From assembly GCF_037126465.1 (NCBI RefSeq), contig NC_088206.1, positions 54,416,841 through 54,480,840 of the forward strand: a stretch of 64,000 nt of DNA, in the 5' to 3' direction. The first letter of the stretch is position 1. Every line of letters begins with the position of its first letter. Positions 36,701 through 48,700 of the stretch are shown piece by piece. Below the pieces are notes generated by a model. It was given only the letters and a program-made list of their open reading frames with translations, was not told the DNA's origin and made no database searches. The DNA comes from Ornithodoros turicata. Taxonomy: Eukaryota; Arthropoda; Arachnida; Ixodida; Argasidae. The position numbers and the translations under genes were made by a program.

Positions 36701-39700
36701 ACATTTGAGTTTATACGTTGCATCAATAAATATGTATTTCGCCTATCAAAAATGTCTTAGTTATTTTGGAGTAACGGGCGCCAGGTTTGAAAACCAGTAG
36801 AAGTCAATGGCAGCCAGGGCCGGCCGAAAGCCGAGCCAAACTGAGAGGGTGCTGATTGGTTGGCTGCTAGGCATCACGACGCATTTTCATTGGTCGTATG
36901 TCCAGTGTTGCCTGAATTATCTCAAACTATGGGCTCTATGGGGAGCTGTGGGCGCCTGGCCACGGTCTCGAGGGGATTACGATGGTCCCTGAAAGGGACG
37001 CGACCTTTGGTCCTATTTTTTTTTTTCAATAGGAGGCAGCGAACAAGTGCCTGTTTGTGGAACCCAGCCCTCTCCTTCCGATTTGTTTTGGTTTCAATCT
37101 GTCTACCAATGTCATGATGATGTTTCTCTGGTAGAGGTCTATTCGAATGGTTTGCATCTTACTCCCTGTGTGCGCACAATGGTTCAGCTTCATTTCAATT
37201 GTAGCGGTTCTTACTTCCTGAATCAAATACTGTCATTGATTGAATATCACGTTTTATGGCCAAAAATGCCAAGAAGGAACCGGAGAGAAAGCAAGAAAAT
37301 ATGTGCACGTGAGTGAAAAGCGAGTTAAAAGTAACTTGGAACTTAACTTAAGTTACCTTGGGAAAGTTACCTGAAAAAGGAACGAGTTCCTCTGAAAGTT
37401 ACCACGGCGCAAAAGTACCGAGTTAAGTTGCAAGTTACCAAAAGAAGGAACTTAGTTACAGTAACGAGTTTCCTCGAACTCTGGTCCAAGGTACACACAA
37501 GTTACCACATGCTGCGACTATAATACACGGAACTTTCCATGTGAGTTCGTATGTATATGTATACAGGGTGGCAGTGCTAGTAATTATGCACAGAATTACT
37601 ATAAAACACAGAAATAATGTTTTAATTACAATAAATGTTAATATATTCTAGGCCTAGTGGGCCACCTTACTGCTGCATTAAGAACCTCTTGGGGCACCAT
37701 CCTCAATAGCTTGGACAAATGAAATCTAGCAGTTAGGGATAGAAGTCTAGCACAAAGACGCTTGTTCCTTTTATGGTGTGTTCACCCGAGGGACGCATCC
37801 CCAGGATAAGTCCGCGTATGGTGTAAATGTCAGAGCCTACCTCATCAAAACGTGCGTCTTCTCCGGTCCGCGGAGGACCGGAATCCCACCGCGGACCATT
37901 CGTTTCCGACCCACAAACAATCCCCGTCTTGGCGGGGGACTTGAGGACAGAGCAGCGTCTTTTGACTGTTTTCTTTTTTTCTTTCGACAAGCTGTTTTAC
38001 AGCTCTGACCGCTGAAGCAGCGGGGATTCGAAGAACCGCGTAATAAAAAAGAGAAATCGTGTACGGGTCTCCACGAAACAAGGAAAAAAAAAATGAGGAA
38101 AACGAGGATTTTGCTACGAGCAAGTGGGTCTCCAAAAACACTACCCACTATAGCACGATGTGGAAATGTGATCTTACTACACATACAACAGATAAATTAT
38201 GCATGATGTAAAACCCCGAGACTAGGGAACACGAAGGGACAGACACAAACACGAAGTATCAATGAAACTTCACCAGCACGCTTGCTTCCTAGCCATTTTT
38301 TCAGATAAATTATGATTATGACTATTATGATTATAACAGGTTTTGCATATGCATATGTCGCTTTGTACTGTAAATAGCTTTTACTACGTGTCCAGACTCG
38401 AGAGCTGACAGTTGTCTGTTTCATTCGGTCAAAACACAGTGCATTTTGAGTTTTCTTTTCAACGAAGGGGACATTTTATGATTCCGCGGCACGGCAACGC
38501 AGTTCCTACGCAAAGGCGTAGACCGCAAAATATCTGTTGTCATCGATGACAGTTTTTATTTCGCTAGTGCAGTGGTTCCCTGCACTGTGGAATGCTGGAG
38601 ATGCAATGTACACCAACGAACAAAATTTCATTTTTTCTGTTCAATCCCAGTGCAGAAATGTGAGAAAACTCATTCACGCAGCCTGGTAAGTGTTGTTGGA
38701 GACGGACTTTTCCGCTCCCATCCCTCGTCCCGTGTGAATGCATGGCGGGGACGGGGACTCCTCCGTCCACGTGAAGTCACCGCCTGCCGCGGACTTATCC
38801 GGGGATGCGTCCCTCGTGTGAACCCACCCTGCTCTGATTGAGCCAACATAGTGAGGAAATGGCCTCAGAAAAAATGCAGAATGAAGGTGATTTTTGTCGG
38901 ACCACCAGAAACATGTTTTTCAAAACCAAACCGTTTTTCTTTACTCCTAAATGCGAGGGAGAAAAGACCCCAGCACTTCTTCTCCCTCACGTTTAAGGGC
39001 AAGGGAGAAACAGAGTTTCTGACAGAGCAATAAGATTGACCTCCAACTTGCTATCGTTTCAGGGTCTGTTTCCTGGTGCAGTACTGGCTCGATTCTTTTT
39101 CAGAAGGTAGCAATGGCGTCGGTGCAGAAAAAGGAATTAGACGTTTTAATTGTACCGAACCCCATGGACACTATGTACGTATAGTCATGTACACCCTGTG
39201 TGCCAACTACTATAATGTGCAGTTAGTATCCTGCCACAAAATAACCAGAAAAGCTGCACATTAATTAAATCTCATCACTGCTACAGTTTATCTTGAACAT
39301 AAATAAAAATAAATAAACTAGAGAAATGCGAACCAAATGTGACGCCAGATGCAAAATAGTCCTTGAGGTCGAGCTGTTCAGGAAATAGGTTGAGGAACTC
39401 CAGCACCATGACCAGGTCCCCGAACTGCTCTTGAGGGATACTACACTTGAGGGGCACCAGTGGTGGGAGCTCCTTCAGGTCATCACATTCCAAGTCTTCC
39501 CTTGGACTGTTCCATTCACTCATGAACTGTGCATAAAGCTTCTTTTCTTCAAGCTTCTGTTGAACTTTCTACAAGAAACAAACAAACACCGTCAAACAAA
39601 TGCCTTCTTATACAAATGGCAGCACGTGCAGTTTAGACCCTGCTTTGTAAATAGCCTGTTCTATTTTTTAGACAGACGTAGTTTCAGCATCCCACTGGGC

Positions 39701-42700
39701 GCAACGCAGGAGTGGATGGACTGCTCGCGACACGGTTGTTTGAAATCGCCTGTCAGTATAGTTCCGCAGCCCATAATTCCTTGAGTGCCCTCGCAAACAT
39801 TGTTTCAATATTGTATTTAAAGCTAGACCATATGCTGCACATGTTTCTTACTCGAAATAAATGATCTTGCAAAACCTCGAGGTTTGAGATCGGATAAACC
39901 ATGGGGTGCAGATTTCAGACAATCGTGTTGCAAGCAGTACGTTTCACGCAACACAAACAATGACAGCAGAGGCTCACAATAACGTCAAGAAGTTTTTACG
40001 AAAACATCAGCAGTGTTAACGTTAAAGGGGCACTAAACAGCTTGGCTAACATTCTCCAATTATTATGCTCCATGAAAGAACGTGGCTAACGATATCCAAA
40101 TATGAAATTAGTTGACTTCTAGCAAGCGTCTTTATCACGAAACAATGGCATTCAAAGAGCATAATCCACATGAGCTCATCCTCCCTCCTCGGAACGGGGT
40201 CACGTCACAACGTTCCAACGTATAGCAACACTGCATTCCAGGCACTGGAGGTGGGGGAGATTTTGCTCTCCTAACCAATTATGGGCCCCACTGAAACTCA
40301 CGAAGGAACCGGTTGCTGGAACATCCTGGTAACCTTGAGGAGCAATACAGCACTGAAAACAGTGCACACATGAAATGGAACACTGTGGGCTTTTGGTACC
40401 ATTTGATCCGGCTATATTACGATTGACAAGTGGAAAGATGTTTAGAAATTGACCTCACTTCCCGATATTACAACAAAATCGGTGTATAACCGAGACACAT
40501 TTTAAATGGCTGATGGTCCTCAAAATGATGTGTGGCTATTGTCGCCAGCGCATCACAGAGCTGGGCACGAGTGCGAAAGAGTGTAGTGAATATTTGGTCG
40601 GTTTGGAGCCGTTATCTGCTTTTTTAAGACAACAATTTTTGGAAAACGTTCAGCGTATCACAATGCATTAAAAAGAAGTGCATATTGTATACCTGTTTAT
40701 TGCCCCTTTAAGAACATGTACTGGCAAATGGTCCTAATTAGAGATTGGACGAATCGAAAATTTTTCGAATCCAAATCTGAATCCAACAAGGTTCTATGAA
40801 TCCATGAATCTTACAAATCTCGAATCTTTCGAACCCCTTCTTTAAAAAAACTTTAAAAAGCCAAGAAAAAAAAAAAGAACACTTCCAATGAAAAGTGTTT
40901 TGAAGCAGCATATGATACGTACCTTTGTTTAACGAAAAACAAATTAAATAATGCTTCAGCTTCAGGAGAAAATATACCCATATAGTTCTTCTTAAACGTA
41001 ATTTATTTAACGTCTTGTTCGTCGACTGCAAGAAATGCATATATTCACAAAAGAAAAAATGCACAAATAAATAAACATGGTTGGTGGATTCGAAAGATTC
41101 GATTTGCTGATTTGGGCATGTGGATTCCGTTGGCACATCCCTAGTCCTAATCAACAGTGGCATGGTGGAGTACTGATTTTAGAGCTACTCAGACAACCTG
41201 TGTTTCATGTGCTTGAGCTTGAATTACTTGGTCTCATGCTTTAAAGACCATGTCAGCTGCTGCTTTTCAATCAATCGAGTGAATAAATCTATCAAGAAAG
41301 GTGTCACAGCAAGGACAGTAGTGTTTCCAGTACGAAGAAATTCATTACGATGTGCAGCAAGCAAGATTATATACAGCCACTGTTCATGAAACCTTAGCCA
41401 AGACAAACGTTTTATTTCTAACTATAACTTCAGACTGATCCATTATCACGATAAATTCTGTGGCGATTAGAAGCAATACTTGCAATATTGGGTGTCCCCT
41501 TACCGGATTGTATGATCACATAATGGACATAAAGGCATAATTACAATTTTTCTCTCTTCTTTTTCGGCCATCTTCTTGTTGAAGAGATCGGCCATTTCTT
41601 TGTCACGTTTCTTGGCTAGTTCTTCCGCTGCTTTAGCCGCCGCCGCTGCAGCTGCTGCCTGCTTTTCTGCTGTGTCCTTCTTTGGAGTTCCAGCTGCACA
41701 CACACAGAAAGAAAGTTTCAACTGGTATTATGCAACATCCACACTGGACGTTTGAGGTGCGCTTTCTTCACCTTCTTTCTTTTTAGGCGTCTCTTTTGAT
41801 GGTGATGCCTTGGATTTCTTTCCTTTTTCTGCAGACGCTCCTTTGCCTTTCGGAGAGACAGAAAAGCTTGGAGGTGGCCCAGCAAAGATGTCTGTAAAGT
41901 GTGTCTGCTTCAAAGAGTATTTCTTCTGAGTGGATTCCTGAGCAGAAAAGCAGACAAGGCAATCAATAAATGTGAAACTCCTTTTTCAAAAACGTTAACC
42001 ACAGGAACATGCAGTTTGAATCCAAAAAAAGAAAGGCGAGGAAATGTTTACGGAAGAAGAGAAACTCACCTTCACAACCAGGACGTCGTCTGCAAGCTCA
42101 ATGCCTTGCCTGAAGAATATTCGGTTTTTGTCTCGTGTGTAGGAATTCTTTTTTCGGCTGTAGAAGAAATATAATCGCCAATGTGAATGTCACAAGAGAC
42201 AAGTGAAAGGTCCCACAAATACTTTAAAATTTCTGCTACAGGACGTGTTTTGAGCACCTTGTTTTGGCATTGAAATATGGCAGTAATTGAAAAATTCAGA
42301 CAGCTGCACACATAGGTTGGCAAAAGATATAAACTGATGTTCCGAGGCTGGAACAACATAGAGGGGACAGATACAAACAACCTTTTCAGTGACTTTCATC
42401 TTTCATAGGTTGGCAACTTCACTCATGGTGGCCACCACGGACATCATTCACCTTAGCATTGAGAATGATGTGACATTGAGTTCTAGCACACGATGTGATG
42501 TGATGTTGAAGTTGCCATGAGATGTCCTGAAGTTGAAGTAACCGTGACAAGTTCCAAAAGTTTTGGTTGCTGCTGTTTATCTGCGTAGATTTCGCTTGAG
42601 CGTTGACCTAAACATGAATATGGGACCCCACAGCATAATGAGGGGATCAATGTATCAGGCCTCATGTCCGCTATTAGACTGAGCCTAGAGGGAGAAGATG

Positions 42701-45700
42701 GCACAAGTCCTCGTCCCTGTAAGTTTGACCTTGCTTGTGATGGGAGGGGAGAGGGCCCTGTAAGTTGTATGTGATATTTGGAGTCGAGAACCAGGAAGCC
42801 CACATCAATGGCGAGGAGATGGTGGCGCTGTACTCAGATCAGGTGAGAGGAGGGTTGACCTTGGCATGCTCACCGTTTTATATGGTTTCCAAAGCAGGTG
42901 TGTACTTCAGACACACAGCGCAGCAGCGCACTAGGACACTTATACGAGTGTTCTTTAACATGCATTTTTTTTTCTTTTCTTTTTGCGGTGGACTTGTGGA
43001 GAACCGTACCTTATGTCTGCGCAAGTGTGTGAGTCGATGAGTAAATGTGAGATAATTTTGTATAGCATGAATGTAGCTCTATGTCTAAGCAAGCAAGGGA
43101 AACCGTGTGTTGGGTTAGATTAGAGCGGTGGCACTCTCCCCAAGCATAGTATGCAGTGGAAGACAATGAGCCACAGTAGAGGAAATGATAAGTCTGTGAA
43201 TGTGGGCAAAATGATAAGGAAGATGAGCTCACCACATTCTTGGTAACACTCTATTTTCAGTCATCAATGCACGAAAACACGCAATTGGAGAAAAAATTTT
43301 GCTTAGATATCGTGTCATGGATTGGATTTGAACGCCCCTTTTGTGATCAAGTGGGAGTGATTTGCTCCAGCCTTCCTGTCGACCACACACATGTACTTTT
43401 TAGTGTGAGGTTGTGCACATGCGATTTTGCTCCTCCTTAGTGATTGTACTTAAAAACTGTTCGCTGGATGCTGGTTCAGTAGTGCGTTTACGTACTCACC
43501 CTGCCATGCACACATGTAGGCTTTCGTTATTCTCTTGTGCAAGCACTGAACATATGCAATCCAGGCCCATACACCGACAACAAGCAATAAATCAGCAAGG
43601 CGGGGTATCCGTATAACCCTTGCAACGGGCATTTACTAATACAGTGTCTCGTCCAGCGAACCAAGAAATAGGAGACAAGTGTACTACGTCCCGTGGGCAA
43701 ATCCCCGCTGTTAATGACTAGGGCCTGACTTTTTCGGGTTTTATTTTTGGCCAAATTCGGGGGGTAAATATCGGGCGATATTTTTCATTGGAAAATTCGG
43801 GTGTATTCGGGTTAAATCCTGTTACGGCATATTCTGTCGTCAGGAATTCGGGCGATTTTTTATTGTTTAATAAAAATTTGTCTTAACGTGGAACTAATGT
43901 TTAGCAATGTTATCAAACTTTATTTTAATGCACGCTTACGAGTGTGCCACGCGACCCGGATGTTTTCGGGTAGATTCGGGTTAAACCCGAATTTTACAGA
44001 TTTCGTTCGGGGGGTAAATATCGGGCGGATACGGGTTTAACCCTAAAAAGTCAGGCCCTATTAATGACCAACACCGAGAAACATTAGAAGGACGAGGTGA
44101 GGTCACGAGCGGCGCCAACACTGACACTCCTACCCACCATCCACTTGCACATGCCTTTATATTTGCTGTATCTGTCTTCCACGGGGTCCTTGCCACCGCC
44201 GCATACCAACGCAAACATAACGCTCACCCCTCCTCCGCACACGAAGAATAAAGAAAAGAAAAGATGCACAAACAAAGCCAAGCAGGCATACCATTTGTCA
44301 CCTGCAAACCCACCGTATCTAGATTCAGGATCTGCGACTTTCAGCATATGTCGGTTATTCATTCTTGATAGCCACGACGGACATGATGCACCATCACATC
44401 ACGAAGAATGATACGGTATTGGGTGACCAACTGCGGCGTTACGTTAATAATTATCGGAAAATAAACTGCAGACGCGTCCTACGTGAAAAACGCTGTTTGA
44501 AGAAAGGTGGTATCATAAAGCCGCCCGAACGCGACGTCTGTTATGCAGAGCTCCCAGCACTCAACACAAATTAACACTGCGCAACATTCCGAACACTAGC
44601 AACACACCACTTCCCACCCACTGCTAACATTCGTACATTCACAGTCTCTGATTTTAGTGCAGCACTGCTGACGTCCCCATCACATACACACAGCTCTGGG
44701 TTACACGCCATTCCGACACCACAACACAGGAGGTGCTTATGAATGCTCAACCTCTCCACCAACCACTGTAAACAAAAACGAGCGAACAACAATCAAGACA
44801 GCAAACACGGCCGACGAGGTATAAATAACCTTTGTCACCCGCAAACCCCGTCTCATGGCACGATTCAGCTCAAGTTTAAAACCTGGCTCCGGAATCCAGC
44901 TGAAGACCACAAAATTTCGGACTCAATCTCATAGAGGCGAAGTTGGCCCATGAGACACACCCCCACCGAGCTACATGCCGCCATCGAAGGCAGGCAGACA
45001 GCTCCAGCGGCACTCCCCTGAATCTCGTAACCCGTCACTGGCGTTCAATTTCAAAGTCCATCGTTCGAAATGATAGGTTTTACGTGATATGCAGTGATGT
45101 TGAATGATGGGTTACGATGTAAGACTTTGATGGTGGTGCGATGTTATGGGCTGATGGCAAAGACCAGACACGATGTAGTGTTTAACGAATTTTTTTTAAA
45201 ATGCCGACCTCCGGCAGCAAGTCTAATCCACACCTTTTGATTACCAGTCCAGTGCACTAACTCATTATCATATCATTACTGCGTGTATTATTATTATTAT
45301 TACTGTAATCAGTTAGTACACCCCACCTGTAATGAAGCCAATTCCTGCCACTGCCTTTTTTTTTCGGCGACTGCCATATTTCGATCTTTCAGTGTTTTCA
45401 GGCATGTTCAGGCCTGTATACTGCAACTGCCGTAAACTGCTACAACTATTGCTTCAAGAAAATAGGATCGAAGGTGCAACAAGTGCTGACTTACCAAACA
45501 TCTGAACCAGACGCAACATGCGTTTTGCCATTGCTGTCCTGTACTTCATACTTGACCTTGTCTGCTGCCAGGGGTTGTAGTGGCTTCTTGTGTGGCGATG
45601 TGGCCTTTGACGGAGACTTTGACCGTTGTGCTGCCGAGACTCCGGTGACTGTACATGTTTTCCTGGTGAAGACAAGTGAAACATGAACGATGCCCATGTC

Positions 45701-48700
45701 GATGAAATTTACAAAAATGGCACACGTGCCTGAACCACGACCTACTAGATTATAACGACCATGTCATAATCGGCAACCCCTATGAGGAGCACGTCTGCAT
45801 GGTCCGCCACTCATCAGCCCGCGAAATCTACATCATGATTAGGCAATGAATTTTGAATGCGCAGAAACGTACGTACGACTACCGTAGCAGACGACAGAAA
45901 CAGCTCCCATGAAAACGCATAGAGTGATGATGATAATCAACTTTAGAAAGAAGCATCTCTCGTGGGACATCCGCTGCTTGTACAAAAATACTAAGGTAAG
46001 CTGACATACAAAGTATTGCAGAAATTGACGAAGCAATACCAGGGCCGATGAGTAGCGCCACCGCTAGCTTTCAAATGCTGCGCTGGGAAGGGGTGTCTAT
46101 GACATGGTCGTTATAATCTAGTAGGTCGTGGCCTGAACACAGCCAGTGGTAGTTGAAGTTTGTCCCAACAGAGCATTAACAATGAGTCTTCCTCACATAT
46201 ACATAAAACAGCTTTTATGTTTTTGGCAATCTTTCCCATGTTAGAGAGTGAGTACATACAAAACTGCCACCATGTCAGCTGCGGCAATTTCTTTATAAAA
46301 TTGGGGCTCTTCCACGGACAGCTGGGAAGTGACACACTTTGGGGTCAACATTCTCTCAACCTTAAAACTATGAATGTTACTACCGCAATGCCTTACAAGC
46401 ACTCTATTTTTCTACCTTTATTTTCCTCCCACCCGCAGATCACATATTCAGCGTAAGTAAGGCATTGTAGCCTAGGTATGGTTCCATGCATATCAATCAG
46501 TGGTACCTTACAGTGCTGTTTCCAGCACAGTAACCACCACTGTCGTTATCGTCTCTGTATGACTTTCAGTTCACAATAACTAGTCCGACCGGCAGGCCGC
46601 CGAAGGTTGCTTCTGCTGTGGTAGATATGTTGTTCATTCCCAGCTAATGCCTTTTGTTTTGCGCATCCCGATACGTCCATTTCGAGTTCCAGAAGGGCGG
46701 ATTTTTAGCTTTAACCGAATTACTGTTTGTCATTGTGGACATGGGTTGCTTCGTTGACATCTGCCTCATGTAGCTGATTCTGTTCATGAATCGAAGTCAA
46801 AAACGCCAGGTGCATTCCAGGTTCGTTCTATGAAACAACGTTCACTGTTCCGAGATTCAGGTTCGTTAAACAGGAGAATGTTTTCTCCCACGAGGTCTCG
46901 TTCACAAAGAGAGGGAATTCGTCCAATAATGACCCCCCCCCCCTTTTTTTTTTCTTGCTTGCTATTCTGAATAAGCCACTGGCATTCGTAAATTGAGGTT
47001 CACAACTCTAGGACTGACTGTATTGATACAAAAGGGCTTGTCACACCAACGGCCTTGAAAGGTGGGATCTGAGTTGTCTCGCGACGTAAAACACCCAATT
47101 ATTACTTATTAATTGAAAGGGGGTAATCTAGGAGCCATGAAAAGATAGATGGACACACACACCAATGGCTTCCACACTAAAACCAAATACGATTCTCAAA
47201 TTTGAGGCAAATATGACACAGTCGGCGGTCTTCTGTCGTTTGCTTCAATAACAAGAGACTTGAGGGGTATTTTAGTCACTCAAAATGTCGCTGCCTCAAC
47301 ACTGCATTCGAGGCTTGGAGGCTTACCAGAAATCCGTGATCTTGGAACAAGATTTCGCCACCTGCTTCAAATCTTTCTTACTCTGTTTCGTTAGAGTCAT
47401 GTTACAGTCCTTAAACACCATGTGCGCAAATAGTTAGTCTGCAAATCACTCTCCAACCAAAATTCGGACGTGCGATGCAGAACAACAACATCCGCACAGC
47501 CCGCGCTTTTTCCAACAGGAAAACTTCCCGATTGGCGCAACCGGTTCCGTGACGTAATTCCGTTTCCGTTTGCCCTCATTTGGCGCCTTCACAACCTTGG
47601 CGCGCATTATTTTCCCACGTTCAGCCCGCTCTTTTTTGTGCCGAAGATGGCTCGCAGAGGAAAGCAAAAAGCAAACCATACATGTAAAAAAAGAGAAAAC
47701 AGGGCAGTTCTCAAGAATTCGCCGAAATAAATGAAGTTAACCCAAAAATAAACGACAAGGAACAAGCGCGTTAAGCTACATCGAGGAGAAAACCTCAAAG
47801 ACGAGTGCTGAAGAGATCCCAGAAGACAGTAGGAAAATTTAACGTCAAAGGTGTAAAGCTGCCGTGCAAATGTGCAGGATGAGGAGAGCCGTAGTCATAA
47901 ATATTTCGTAAAAAGAAATTAGGAGCAGCTTTCTGTCTTTACTGTTTCATTTGACAAGTAGAATTTGCCACAAGTGTGCTAATTGTTTTACAGGTAGTAA
48001 AGTAATCAAATACAAATGTTTGATAAGTATGTATAACTAAAAACATGTATTTTTGGATGCAATGCCTAATTTGCTTCGGACTGTTTGTAACTGAATTATA
48101 AGTAATTTGTTCAGTAATACACTTTGCAATTATATTCACAATACAATTTCAATGACCTACTTAATATTCTATACCACATTGCCCACTTCCACAACAGTTG
48201 ATGGTCAATCACACTTTAATGTTCAAAACAACAGGGTGGGTAGTACGTGGAAAATGTCCACAGTAGGCTTTGACCTTTTGTACATGTACTCTATGTACAT
48301 ATGCTCTAACTATATGCAAAAATGTTTAACAGCTTTAACAGACAAGGCTATCTGATCATAAATTGCAAATGTAGTCAGGATCAATAAGTTGTTCATTCGT
48401 TTTAGGGGGCCTGAACCACAAAGAATTGTGAGCTGCAAATTGGACTGGATCTGTGCAAGTGTAATATGAAAGGGGTGACAGTGAACACTTCCCTCTAATG
48501 GTCCAATATAATGACCAGTTGTAAGTAGTGTAAGTGGTCGTGAGAACCTTGGTTTATTAAATATGTACAGCAACACTCTGGAATGCATGTGTTCGACATG
48601 TGATAAATATAGGTTTTTTTAAAAGCTCGCAATCAAAAACCAACGTAGATGCACAAAAAGTGGCTTCAAAGCAATGCCCAATATGTACGTTTCATTCTAG

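Larger units (their letters stand above)
35655..37483. mobile_element. outer hAT-like element rich in AGTTAC motifs, host to nested elements
   Basis: Subterminal blocks 35660-35870 and 37325-37480 are dense in GTTACTT/AAGTAAC motifs in opposite orientation. Outer flanks GTTCAAGG (35647-35654) and GTCCAAGG (37484-37491) look like an 8-bp duplication with one change. Its interior is occupied by the MITE at 35923-37143. In BAZ1A intron 7, ending 24 bp short of exon 8. Confidence 0.62.

Noticed and set aside
47446..47798. Short overlapping open frames near a GATGGC-rich segment, possible gene start
   Set aside because: No splice-consistent continuation or recognisable protein.
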